64,000 bases of DNA from contig NZ_CP060705.1 of the NCBI RefSeq assembly GCF_003048835.2, forward strand, positions 496,001 through 560,000, given 5' to 3'. Below, piece after piece: positions 8,407-16,947 of this stretch. Position numbers and translations under genes: made by a program. Under the pieces are notes generated by a model. It was not told the origin of the DNA, ran no database searches, and was given only the letters and a program-made list of their open reading frames with translations. This stretch comes from Campylobacter concisus. GTDB taxonomy: Bacteria > Campylobacterota > Campylobacteria > Campylobacterales > Campylobacteraceae. Position 1 is the stretch's first letter; each line of letters starts with the position of its first letter.

Positions 8407-9443
8407 ATTTCGTCTATGATCTCTTTTAACGCCCTAAAAGAGTCAAGCTGCGCCCTTTCATCAAAAATAAAGCTTTGAGCCATGATCTCATCGACTTCAA
8501 GTCTGTTTTGAAACTCTAAAATTTGCTCTTTAACGCTTTGCTTTGAGCCTATAAAAGAGCACGCCATCATCTCTTCCGTGACGCTTCTTTCTCTATTTTT
8601 TAGCTCTATTTGCCTAAAGTCGATCGGCCCAAAATGCGGAGCCTTGGCACCTGCTTTGCCGCTCATAGCAAAGACCTCGTCGTTGTCCCTTTTTGGTGGC
8701 TGCAAATACTCTTTTTCGCCAGTTACTACGTTTAAGAAAAACTGCGTTTGCGTAGTGGCTAAACTCCTTGCTAGCTCGTCAGTCTGGGCTATTATTACAT
8801 TTGCTCCTGCGATGACATAGGGTGCTTTTAAAAAGGGCGATGGTTTGAAATTTTGACGATAAATTTCTACCGCTTTTTCTAGCGCACGTGGTGTAAAGTG
8901 CGACGCAAAGGCGTAAGGCAGACCAAACTCAGCCGCCACATATGCACTATATATGCTTGAGCCAAGTATGTAAATAGGCGGAATTTTGTCTACTTTTGGA
9001 TAGGCTTTTACGGCTCTTTTGGCGTTAAAATAGTCCATTAATTCGTTTATTTGCATATCAAATTCCATCTCTCTTGTGCCTCGTCTAAGCACCGCAGCCG
9101 TCTCTTGGTCGGTCCCTGGAGCTCTGCCTAGCCCAAGATCGACGCGGTTTGGATATAGCGTCTCAAGAGTGGAGTACTGCTCGGCGATGGAGTATGGGCT
9201 GTGGTTTGGTAGCATCACGCCGCCAGAGCCCACACGCAAGCTTTTTGTATGCTCTAAGATGTGCGCGATGATGAGCTGCGTGGCTGAGCTAGCTAAATTT
9301 TGCATGTTGTGATGCTCTGCGACCCAGTAGCGATTTATGCCGATATCTTCGGCAAATTTAGCCAGTCTGATGGCCGCATCTATGGCAGCTTTTGCGTCAC
9401 TGCCTTGTTTTATTGGTAGTAAATTTAAGATTGAGAGATTCAT
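8403..9443 (-). CDS. Luciferase-like flavin-dependent monooxygenase
   Basis: This 346-aa protein of the LLM class (YhbW-like) has the barrel N-terminus LSILNLLPIKQG, WVAEHHNM near residue 42, VGSGGVMLPNHSPYSIAEQY near 73-92 and DLGLGRAPGT near 103. These are the FMN-binding and barrel signatures of bacterial luciferase relatives. The substrate is unknown. It converges on the ligase gene with a 4-bp overlap of the two 3' ends, and its promoter should lie in 9444-9600. Confidence 0.85.
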   Translation of the reverse strand: MNLSILNLLPIKQGSDAKAAIDAAIRLAKFAEDIGINRYWVAEHHNMQNLASSATQLIIAHILEHTKSLRVGSGGVMLPNHSPYSIAEQYSTLETLYPNRVDLGLGRAPGTDQETAAVLRRGTREMEFDMQINELMDYFNAKRAVKAYPKVDKIPPIYILGSSIYSAYVAAEFGLPYAFASHFTPRALEKAVEIYRQNFKPSPFLKAPYVIAGANVIIAQTDELARSLATTQTQFFLNVVTGEKEYLQPPKRDNDEVFAMSGKAGAKAPHFGPIDFRQIELKNRERSVTEEMMACSFIGSKQSVKEQILEFQNRLEVDEIMAQSFIFDERAQLDSFRALKEIIDEI

Positions 9444-9596
9444 TTTTTATCCTTTTTTTGTAGATGAGAGATTATAAAGATTAAATTTAAAATAGATTGT
9501 AAGTCTATTTTAAATTTATAGTCAAAGACCTATCCACGCAGTCTTCAAGCAAAATTTAAAAACTAATCTTGCTTTACTTTTGCTTTACTCTATTTT

Positions 9597-9605
9597 TGAT
9601 AAAAT
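9597..9605 (+). promoter_or_regulatory. Extended -10 promoter candidate for galE
   Basis: TGaTAAAAT at 9597-9605 follows T-rich runs and lies 27 bases before the TTG start at 9633. It would drive galE, ugd and the genes behind them. Confidence 0.55.
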
Positions 9606-9632
9606 TACACACTTTTAATGAAAGGCTTAAAC

Positions 9633-10616
9633 TTGAAGATTTTAGTAACAGGTGGAGCTGGATACATCGGCAGCCACGTAGTAAAAGCACTTTTAAAGCA
9701 AGGCAAAGATGAGATAACCATCATCGACAATCTCTGCAAGGGCTCACAAAAAGCACTTGAAGCACTCCAAAAAATAGGAAATTTTAAATTTATAAATGCA
9801 AATTTAGAGGATGATCTAAGTGAAATTTTCGCAAATGGCAAATTTGATGCGATCATCCATTTTGCAGCGTTTATCGAGGTCTTTGAAAGTATGAGCGAGC
9901 CGCTAAAATACTACCTAAACAACACTGCAAACGTCGCAAGGGTGCTAAGATATGCAAAAACTTACAATGTAAATAAATTTATATTTAGCTCAACTGCCGC
10001 AGTTTATGGCGAGCCAGACGTGGCGGAGGTGAGCGAGACAACGCCTACAAACCCGATAAATCCATACGGCAGAAGCAAGCTAATGAGCGAGCAGATCATC
10101 AAAGATTACGCCGCTTCAAATGAAAATTTCAAATTTGCGATTTTGCGCTATTTTAACGTAGCAGGTGCAGACGAAGAGGGGCTTATCGGTCAAAACTATC
10201 CAAACGCCACGCACCTTATCAAAGTAGCTGTTCAAACAGCACTTGGCAAGCGCGATAGCATGGGTATCTTTGGCGATGACTACGCGACAAAAGATGGCAC
10301 ATGCGTAAGAGACTATATCCATGTTAGCGACCTAGCAGACGCTCACATAAGCGCGCTTGATTACATCAGTCAAAATGGTAGCGAAACTTTTAACGTGGGA
10401 TATGGTAGAGGATTTAGCGTAAAAGAGGTCATCGAAACCGCAAAAAAAGTAAGCGGAGTAAATTTCAAGGTGCTAAATGCGCCAAGAAGGGACGGCGACC
10501 CAGCTATCCTCATCTCAAACGCAAGCAAACTGCGCTCGCTAACAAGCTGGAAGCCAAAAAGAGATGATCTAGCGCTCATCATAAAAACCGCCCTTGAGTG
10601 GGAAAAGAGAATTTAA
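9633..10616 (+). CDS. galE: UDP-hexose(NAc) 4-epimerase
   Basis: The protein has about 327 aa, with NAD motif TGGAGYIGSH, catalytic Ser and Tyr in FSSTAAVYG and NPYGRSKLM (YxxxK), and RYFNVAGAD. It interconverts UDP-glucose/UDP-galactose, and in Campylobacter usually also UDP-GlcNAc/UDP-GalNAc, when it is called gne. C. jejuni gne lies between the LOS and pgl genes in the same way, which supports a role in supplying GalNAc for N-glycans. TTG at 9633 is preferred because AAAGG sits 7 nt before it and family members begin MKILVTGGAGYIG; an ATG at 9618 has no ribosome site. Confidence 0.9.
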   Translation: MKILVTGGAGYIGSHVVKALLKQGKDEITIIDNLCKGSQKALEALQKIGNFKFINANLEDDLSEIFANGKFDAIIHFAAFIEVFESMSEPLKYYLNNTANVARVLRYAKTYNVNKFIFSSTAAVYGEPDVAEVSETTPTNPINPYGRSKLMSEQIIKDYAASNENFKFAILRYFNVAGADEEGLIGQNYPNATHLIKVAVQTALGKRDSMGIFGDDYATKDGTCVRDYIHVSDLADAHISALDYISQNGSETFNVGYGRGFSVKEVIETAKKVSGVNFKVLNAPRRDGDPAILISNASKLRSLTSWKPKRDDLALIIKTALEWEKRI

Positions 10617-10624
10617 GGATAAGC

Positions 10625-11947
10625 ATGAAAATAGCAGTAATTGGAACTGGATATGTTGGGCTAGTAAGTGGTGCATGCTTTGCTAAGATGGGCAACAGCG
10701 TGATCTGCGTCGATGTCGATAGCAAAAAGATCGAAGCGCTAAAAAACGGCATCGTGCCTATATATGAGCCTGGGCTTGCTGATATCGTGAGTGAGTGCTA
10801 CAAAAATGGCTCGCTTAAATTTAGCACGCAGATAACCGAGGCGCTGGAGCATGCAGATGTGCTATTTATCGCAGTTGGCACGCCTATGGGCGCTGATGGG
10901 CAGGCGGATTTGAAATATGTCCTCTCAGTTGCAAAATCTATCGGAGAAAATTTAAGCAAACCACTAATCGTAGTCGATAAATCAACCGTTCCAGTAGGCA
11001 CTGGAGCTAAGGTGCACGAGGTGATCGAAGCTGAGCTTAAAAAGAGAAATGCAAAGGTTAAATTTGAAGTAGTCTCAAACCCAGAGTTTTTAAAAGAGGG
11101 CGCGGCGGTTGAGGACTTTTTAAAGCCTGATCGCGTAGTTATCGGGGCTAGCAGCGAGTGGGGCTTTAGCGTTATGAGAGAGCTTTATGAACCATTTATG
11201 AAAAATCACGACAGGCTCATTTGCATGGACGTAAAGTCAGCCGAGATGACAAAATATGCTGCAAATTCGATGCTGGCGACTAAAATCAGCTTTATAAACG
11301 AGATAGCAAATATCTGCGAACGTGTGGGAGCTGATGTAAATTTAGTAAGAAAAGGTATTGGTAGTGACTCAAGGATCGGATATAGCTTCATCTACCCAGG
11401 CTGCGGATATGGCGGCAGCTGCTTTCCAAAAGACGTTGAGGCACTCATCTACACAGCTAGGCAAAATGGCTTTGAGCCAGAACTTTTAAACGCGGTCGAG
11501 TCAAGAAATAAGGCTCAAAAAAGGGTGCTATTTGAGAAAATTTATAACTTCTTTGGCGGCGATCTAAAGGGCAAGACGATCGCACTTTGGGGACTTGCGT
11601 TTAAGCCAAATACTGATGATATGAGAGAGGCTAGCTCGCTAACTTTGATAAAGCTTTTAGATGAAGCTGGCGCAAAAGTGGTCGCTTATGATCCAAAATC
11701 AAGCGAAGAAGCTAAAAAATATATGCCAAATTTAGATGTGAAATACGCTAAAAATAAGTATGACGCTCTTGATAATGCCGATGCTATGGTGCTTGTGACT
11801 GAGTGGAGTGAGTTTAGATCGCCTGATTTTATGGAGATCAAAGAGAGGCTAAAAAACGCTGTCATATTTGACGGACGCAATCAGTATAACGCTAAAACTT
11901 TAGCCGAGCATGGCTTTAAGTATTTCCAAATAGGCGTCAAAGCGTGA
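10625..11947 (+). CDS. ugd: UDP-glucose 6-dehydrogenase
   Basis: This 440-aa enzyme oxidises UDP-glucose to UDP-glucuronate with two NAD. The NAD-binding motif GTGYVGLVSGACFA lies at the N-terminus, KSTVPVGT near residue 120, SNPEFLKEGAAVEDF near 155, and the catalytic Cys in GYGGSCFPKD near residue 266. A C-terminal UDP-binding domain ends at FDGRNQYN. The start is ATG 10625, eight bases after the galE stop, with AAGGAT upstream. It overlaps the ecotin-like gene by 4 nt. With the epimerase at 5921 it can produce UDP-galacturonate. Confidence 0.92.
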   Translation: MKIAVIGTGYVGLVSGACFAKMGNSVICVDVDSKKIEALKNGIVPIYEPGLADIVSECYKNGSLKFSTQITEALEHADVLFIAVGTPMGADGQADLKYVLSVAKSIGENLSKPLIVVDKSTVPVGTGAKVHEVIEAELKKRNAKVKFEVVSNPEFLKEGAAVEDFLKPDRVVIGASSEWGFSVMRELYEPFMKNHDRLICMDVKSAEMTKYAANSMLATKISFINEIANICERVGADVNLVRKGIGSDSRIGYSFIYPGCGYGGSCFPKDVEALIYTARQNGFEPELLNAVESRNKAQKRVLFEKIYNFFGGDLKGKTIALWGLAFKPNTDDMREASSLTLIKLLDEAGAKVVAYDPKSSEEAKKYMPNLDVKYAKNKYDALDNADAMVLVTEWSEFRSPDFMEIKERLKNAVIFDGRNQYNAKTLAEHGFKYFQIGVKA

Positions 11948-12387
11948 AGCAAATTTTATCTCTCGTAGTTTTTTTGCTGCCTTTTGCGCTTTTAGCTAGC
12001 GAAGCAGCAGGCAAAAGCGAGGCAAAGGCGCAAGAGCAGGTTTTTGAGCTACCTGTCTCAAAGATGCCGGTTGATTATTTTAAATATGAAGTTGCATTTT
12101 TTAAAGAGATGCAAACAGACTGTGAATTTGCTATGCTAGAGGGCGGACATTTAGATAAAAAAGAGGATAAAAGCGGGGTTTATTATGAATTTAGCGCAGA
12201 AGATAAGCCGCTTAAGCCTTGCAACGGCAAAAAGAAAAAGAGGCAAATTTATTATGAATTTACTCAAATTTTGCCTGGCATTAGCCCCATAAGGATCGTA
12301 ACTCCGCAAGGTGTTGGCGCAGAGATAAGAATTTATGAACGTATAAAAACAATAAAACCAAAAATTTTAAAAAGGAAAGAGAAATGA
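11944..12387 (+). CDS. Ecotin-like periplasmic serine-protease inhibitor
   Basis: This 147-aa exported protein has a signal peptide KQILSLVVFLLPFALLAS. The rest lines up by eye with E. coli ecotin: a first Cys in QTDCEFAMLEGGHLDKK (ecotin VDCNLHRLGGKLENK), then YYEF, a second Cys in LKPCNGKKKKR (ecotin MMACPDGKKEK), and SPIRIVTPQGV (ecotin LPIVVYTPDNV). Both Cys of the ecotin disulfide are kept; the residue at the P1 position of the 80s loop would be Leu instead of Met. It starts with GTG overlapping the ugd stop and ends overlapping the next dehydrogenase ATG. Nothing links it to sugar metabolism apart from position. The call comes from manual comparison, not a search. Confidence 0.65.
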   Translation: MKQILSLVVFLLPFALLASEAAGKSEAKAQEQVFELPVSKMPVDYFKYEVAFFKEMQTDCEFAMLEGGHLDKKEDKSGVYYEFSAEDKPLKPCNGKKKKRQIYYEFTQILPGISPIRIVTPQGVGAEIRIYERIKTIKPKILKRKEK

Positions 12388-13616
12388 AAATAGCAGTAGT
12401 AGGACTTGGATATGTGGGACTTCCACTAGCAGCAGCTTTTAGTGAGAAGTACGAAGTAGTAGGCTTTGACGTAAATGCAAAACGTATAGAAGAGCTTAAA
12501 AGTGGCTATGATAGAACGCTTGAGCTTAGTAACGAGCAGATGAAAAAAGCGATCGATAATGGCATGAAATTTAGCCTAAATTTAGATGACATCAGAAGTT
12601 GCAACTTCTTCATCGTAACCGTCCCAACTCCTATAGATAAGAACAAACGCCCTGATCTAACCCCAGTGGTAAAAGCGACCCAGAGCGTGGCAAAAGTGCT
12701 TAAAAAAGGCGACATCGTTGTCTATGAAAGCACCGTTTATCCAGGCGTTACAGAAGAAATTTGCGTACCGCTTCTTGAAGAGAGCGGGCTTAAATTTAAT
12801 AAAGACTTCTTCTGTGGCTATTCTCCAGAGCGCATAAACCCAGGGGACAAAGAACACACTGTGACAAAGATCAAAAAGATAACAAGTGGCTCAACTCCAG
12901 AGATCGCTGACAAGGTCGATGAAATTTATCGCTCTATTATCACAGCTGGCACTCACAAAGCTTCAAGCATCAAAGTGGCAGAGGCCGCAAAGGTCATCGA
13001 AAACACTCAGCGCGACATCAACATCGCCTTTATAAACGAGCTTGCGATGCTATTTGAAAAGCTTCACATCAACACTATCGACGTGCTTGAGGCTGCAGGT
13101 ACTAAGTGGAATTTCTTAAATTTCCGCCCAGGACTAGTTGGCGGTCACTGCATCGGCGTAGATCCATACTATCTAACTCACAAAGCTCAAGAGGTAGGCT
13201 ACAACCCTGAAATGATCCTAGCAGGTCGCCGCATCAACGATGATATGGGCAGATACGCAGCCGATCAAGTGATAAAACTAATGATAAGAAAGGGTGTGCT
13301 TATCAACAAAGCGCGCGTGCTTGTTCTTGGTATGACATTTAAAGAAAATTGCCCAGATATAAGAAATTCTCGCGTTATAGACGTGGTTGATGAGCTAAAA
13401 GACTTTGGCTGCAAGGTCGATGTGACTGATCCTTGGGCTGATAGCGCTGAGGTAAAACACGAGTACGGCTTTGATCTAGTAAAAGAGTATAACCTAGACG
13501 ACTACGACTGCATCGTGATCGCCGTAGCTCACAATGAATTTAAAAAGCTCAACCTAAAAGGCCGCTTGGTTTATGATATAAAAAATATCTACCCAGAGGC
13601 TGACGCTAGGCTGTAA
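12384..13616 (+). CDS. UDP-N-acetylhexosamine dehydrogenase, TviB/WbpO type
   Basis: This 410-aa nucleotide-sugar dehydrogenase is distinct from the ugd at 10625. It has GLGYVGLPLAAAF at the N-terminus, VPTPIDKNKRPDL, YESTVYPGVTEE, CGYSPERINPGD and a catalytic Cys in GGHCIGVDPYYL near residue 255. PSPERINPGD-type and GGHCIGVDPYYL blocks mark the VipA/TviB/WbpO subgroup that oxidises UDP-GlcNAc or UDP-GalNAc to the uronate. The likely product is UDP-GalNAcA or UDP-GlcNAcA for the neighbouring glycan pathway; which one cannot be read from sequence. A hairpin terminator follows at 13642. Confidence 0.85.
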   Translation: MKIAVVGLGYVGLPLAAAFSEKYEVVGFDVNAKRIEELKSGYDRTLELSNEQMKKAIDNGMKFSLNLDDIRSCNFFIVTVPTPIDKNKRPDLTPVVKATQSVAKVLKKGDIVVYESTVYPGVTEEICVPLLEESGLKFNKDFFCGYSPERINPGDKEHTVTKIKKITSGSTPEIADKVDEIYRSIITAGTHKASSIKVAEAAKVIENTQRDINIAFINELAMLFEKLHINTIDVLEAAGTKWNFLNFRPGLVGGHCIGVDPYYLTHKAQEVGYNPEMILAGRRINDDMGRYAADQVIKLMIRKGVLINKARVLVLGMTFKENCPDIRNSRVIDVVDELKDFGCKVDVTDPWADSAEVKHEYGFDLVKEYNLDDYDCIVIAVAHNEFKKLNLKGRLVYDIKNIYPEADARL

Positions 13617-13641
13617 GTGAGCGTTAAATTTAAAATTTACA

Positions 13642-13680
13642 TAGCTGCCTTGCCATTTGGCTTGGCGGCTAATTTTTTTG
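13642..13680 (+). terminator. Rho-independent terminator after the nucleotide-sugar operon
   Basis: TAGCTGCCTTGCCA (13642-13655) folds on TGGCTTGGCGGCTA (13658-13671) with one wobble and a T-T internal loop, followed by ATTTTTTTG and further T runs. It separates the dehydrogenase from the pgl genes. Confidence 0.75.
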
Positions 13681-13734
13681 GTTTTTTCTTTTTAAATTTA
13701 GCTTTTGGGCTAAATTTCAAAGGTTAAAAGTCTA

Positions 13735-15252
13735 ATGCTGATCAATCTAATAAGCTCAATCGTCGTTTTTGTCGTATCAATGGGCATAAATTTCTTTCTT
13801 ACACCATTTATCTTAAAAAGCCTTGGCAACGAGGCTTTTGGCTTTGTGGGTCTTAGTAACGCCATAGTTAGCTACGCAGCAGTCGTAAGTGTAGCCATAA
13901 ACTCGGTCAGTGGGCGCTTTGTTGCTCATGCGTGGCACAAAAAAGACCTAAGCCTTGCAAACACCTACTACTCATCAGTGCTTGTTGTAAATATCTTCTT
14001 TTGCGCCGTTGTCGTGGTGCTTAGCTCTGTTTTCATACTAAATTTGCAAAGCTTTTTAAATGTCCCTGAAAATTTACTCTTTGACGTGAGAATGACCCTT
14101 GTTTTTTACTTTATAAATTTCTGCGTTGGGCTATTTAACGGCGTTTTGACGGTTTGTGCTTTTGTGACAAATAAGCTCTATCTACTCTCCATCAGAAACG
14201 CCATCTCAAGCGCGATCCTAGCAGCCCTCATCGTGGCGCTCTTTTTCTTTTTTAAGCCGTTCATTTCATACATCGCCATTTCAGCGCTAGTTGCTAGCCT
14301 TTTTGTCTTTTTTAGCACCATTTTTATGTCAGCTCGCATCACGCCAGAGCTAAAATTTAGCCTTAGTAAATTTGACTTTTCTAAGATCAAAGAGCTTTTA
14401 AGCTCTGGCATTTGGAACAGCTTTAATGCGCTAAACCGCATACTTTTAACAGGCATGGACCTTTTTATCTGCAACATTTTTGTCAATGCAAACGCCACTG
14501 GTCTTCTTTCAGTCGCCAAGGCCGCTCCTATCATACTTGAGAGCTTTGTAGCGCAGCTTAGTGGTATCTTTGCGCCAAAATTTGTCGAGCTTTACTCTAA
14601 AAATTTGATCACTGATCTCATAAAAGAGGCTAAATTTTCAATGAAGGTGATCGCCTTTGTGATGAGCGCTCCAGCTGCATTTTTCGTCGTTTTTGGGCTT
14701 GATTTTTACACGCTTTGGCTACCTTTTAAAAGCGCAGATGAGATTAAATTTATCTACAACGTCTCGATGATCACGCTAGTGCCGATCGTATTTATAAGCT
14801 TTGTTTTTTCACTTTTTAACCTTGATAGCGCGACAAACAAGCTTCGCCGCCCAGCCATTGCCAACACTATCCTTGGCGTTAGCACGATCATAGCGCAGAT
14901 CGCGCTACTTAAATTTAGTGACTACGGCGTTTATGGCATCGTCATCGTCGCAGCCGTTTTTTATAGCATAAGAATTCTCGGCTTTGACCTCATAAATGCC
15001 GCTTTAAATTTAGAGGTGAAACTCACCACATTTTACGGGGTTTATTTTAAAAATTTAGCCGTTTTTGCGCTATGCGTGCTTGCGATGTTTGCCTGCAAGG
15101 ACTTTGTGAGCCTAGATAACTGGCTAAAATTTGCTATCTTTGCTGCGATATATGCCAGCGCAGCTTATGTTTTGGGATATTTTTTGTTTTTTAATGCCTT
15201 CGAGCGAGGCATAGTTTGGCGTAAAATTTTAAAAAAATTTAAAAGGTCTTAA
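13735..15252 (+). CDS. Wzx-like oligosaccharide flippase of the MOP superfamily
   Basis: This 505-aa integral membrane protein has about 12 or more hydrophobic segments spread over its whole length, starting LINLISSIVVFVVSMGINFF. The N-terminal FFLTPFILKSLGNEAFGFVGL resembles polysaccharide biosynthesis/Wzx exporters (PF01943 type). It opens the N-glycosylation cluster, where C. jejuni has the ABC-type flippase PglK. No ABC flippase is seen in this window, so it is the best candidate to flip the undecaprenyl-linked glycan to the periplasm; this is inference from position and family. The ATG at 13735 has AAAGG about 11 nt upstream. Confidence 0.75.
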   Translation: MLINLISSIVVFVVSMGINFFLTPFILKSLGNEAFGFVGLSNAIVSYAAVVSVAINSVSGRFVAHAWHKKDLSLANTYYSSVLVVNIFFCAVVVVLSSVFILNLQSFLNVPENLLFDVRMTLVFYFINFCVGLFNGVLTVCAFVTNKLYLLSIRNAISSAILAALIVALFFFFKPFISYIAISALVASLFVFFSTIFMSARITPELKFSLSKFDFSKIKELLSSGIWNSFNALNRILLTGMDLFICNIFVNANATGLLSVAKAAPIILESFVAQLSGIFAPKFVELYSKNLITDLIKEAKFSMKVIAFVMSAPAAFFVVFGLDFYTLWLPFKSADEIKFIYNVSMITLVPIVFISFVFSLFNLDSATNKLRRPAIANTILGVSTIIAQIALLKFSDYGVYGIVIVAAVFYSIRILGFDLINAALNLEVKLTTFYGVYFKNLAVFALCVLAMFACKDFVSLDNWLKFAIFAAIYASAAYVLGYFLFFNAFERGIVWRKILKKFKRS

Positions 15253-16014
15253 ATGAATGAAATTTATTTGATCTCTTTGGCTAAAGATACCAAAAGGCGC
15301 GAGCTTTTGCAGCAGAAATTTGGCTCTTATGATAGTTTTAAGCTAATAGACGCAGTTGATGGCGGGGAGCTAAACGCGAGGGAGTACTATAAGATCATCT
15401 CTCCGTCATTTAAAGCTTACGGCAAGGTTTTAAGCCCAGCAGAGGTAGGCTGTTCGCTCTCGCACGTAAAAGCCTACGAGGCATTTTTGGCAAGTGAGGC
15501 GAAATTTGCCCTCATCTTTGAAGATGACGTGATAGGAGATGATAATGCCATAAAAGAGGCATTTTTAGCAGCTAGCAAGATGCCTGAAAATAGCGTGCTG
15601 ATATGTGGCATGCAAGATGGGCTAGAGGGCAGGTTTAGCGCCTTTGGCAAAAAGGTGGATGCTAGCCTAAGTAAGCCACTTTGGCAGGTCTCAAAACACT
15701 CATTTTCAAGCATTTATAGAGCAGGGGCTTATGTGCTAACTAAAAAAAGTGCTAAAAATTTGCTTGAAATTCATAAGCGGGCGCTTTGCACGACCGATGT
15801 TTGGGACTATTTGCTTGGCGTTAATGATATGCAGATGTATTTTTGCGACCTTTTTGCGCACCCAACTGATCTTAGTGGCTCAAATATCGAGGGCGAGCGC
15901 CTTGAGAGAGGATACAGTGCAAATTTAAAGGCCTATATAAAAACATTTAAATTTATACTTTTCTCAAGGCTTGAAAAGCTTCAAGGCTATGAGAGAATTT
16001 TTAAAAGGGGCTAA
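15253..16014 (+). CDS. Family 25 glycosyltransferase
   Basis: This 253-aa protein fits the GT25 family of LOS beta-1,4-galactosyltransferase relatives. It has EIYLISLAKDTKRRE at the N-terminus, PAEVGCSLSHVKAYE near residue 60 and the acidic FALIFEDDV near 82-90. It follows the flippase by one base after the stop and abuts the next gene. C. jejuni pgl loci have no GT25 in this place, so it probably adds or replaces a sugar in the glycan. Donor and linkage are unknown. Confidence 0.8.
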   Translation: MNEIYLISLAKDTKRRELLQQKFGSYDSFKLIDAVDGGELNAREYYKIISPSFKAYGKVLSPAEVGCSLSHVKAYEAFLASEAKFALIFEDDVIGDDNAIKEAFLAASKMPENSVLICGMQDGLEGRFSAFGKKVDASLSKPLWQVSKHSFSSIYRAGAYVLTKKSAKNLLEIHKRALCTTDVWDYLLGVNDMQMYFCDLFAHPTDLSGSNIEGERLERGYSANLKAYIKTFKFILFSRLEKLQGYERIFKRG

Positions 16015-16947
16015 ATGAGCGAGCCATTAATCAGCATCGTAACCGCGACTTACAAGCGTCCAGAGCTTTTAAAAAAGGCCATAAAAAGTGCTCTAGCTCA
16101 AAGCTATAAAAATTTAGAAATAGTTGTAACTGATGACGGCGATGACGAGAGTGCGAGTGAAATTTGCAAGAGTTTTAACGACGCAAGGATCAAATTTGTA
16201 AAAAACAGCGCTCACAAAAAGAGCCCAAATGGCAATAAAAATAACGGCTTTGACAACGCAACAGGCGAGTTTGTCTGCTTGCTTGACGATGACGACGAGC
16301 TTTTACCAGAGGCGATTGCCCAGTGCTATGAAATTTTAAAAAGTGGCGAGTATTCGTGCGTCTTTGCTGACGCGATCTGCGAGAAAGATGGCGTGATGAC
16401 CGAGGTCGTGGCTGGTAGAAGCCCATATAAGCAAAGCGGAGCGATGAGTAAGGTTGATTATCACTGCGGGCGGATAAATGGCGAGTATTTTAAGCTTTTT
16501 TCACGTGAATTTATAGATGGTTTTAGGTTTGATGAGAGCAGTTTTGGCGGCGAAAATGAGCTTTATATCCGCTTTTTTGAAAAAAATGTCTTCTATCTTA
16601 AAAAGCCACTTTACATCTACCGCATCGCAAGAAGCGATAGTGCGACGCTAAATGCCAGCAAGCACGCGCTAAATGTGGCAAATGCTTACATCAAAACAGC
16701 GAATTTACACTACGACATCGCTATAAAAAATGAGCCAAAATTTATAGCTATGCAGTATAAAAACGCCGCTTACTACGCCAAAATAGCAGGCGAATATGGC
16801 CTTATGCTAAGGTGTATCTTTAAAAGTCTTAGTATTAAATTTAGCAAAGAGGCGTTTGTTTTCTTGCTACTTAGTCTGCTTCCAAGTGGCATTTTACCGG
16901 CACTTTCAAAGCTTAGAGTGAAAATCAAGCAAAGGTTTGGCGTATGA
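16015..16947 (+). CDS. pglI: PglI-like family 2 glycosyltransferase
   Basis: This 310-aa GT2 enzyme has [19 protein letters not shown] at the start, a D-rich VVTDDGDDESAS, PNGNKNNGFDNATGEFV and the donor-site LLDDDDEL near residue 90. The PNGNKNNG block and the C-terminal YYAKIAGEYGLMLRC and FKSLSIK strongly recall C. jejuni PglI, which adds the branching glucose to the N-glycan. It is cytoplasmic and membrane-associated through a basic, hydrophobic C-terminus. It overlaps the next gene by 4 nt. Whether the sugar added is glucose here is unknown. Confidence 0.8.
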   Translation: MSEPLISIVTATYKRPELLKKAIKSALAQSYKNLEIVVTDDGDDESASEICKSFNDARIKFVKNSAHKKSPNGNKNNGFDNATGEFVCLLDDDDELLPEAIAQCYEILKSGEYSCVFADAICEKDGVMTEVVAGRSPYKQSGAMSKVDYHCGRINGEYFKLFSREFIDGFRFDESSFGGENELYIRFFEKNVFYLKKPLYIYRIARSDSATLNASKHALNVANAYIKTANLHYDIAIKNEPKFIAMQYKNAAYYAKIAGEYGLMLRCIFKSLSIKFSKEAFVFLLLSLLPSGILPALSKLRVKIKQRFGV

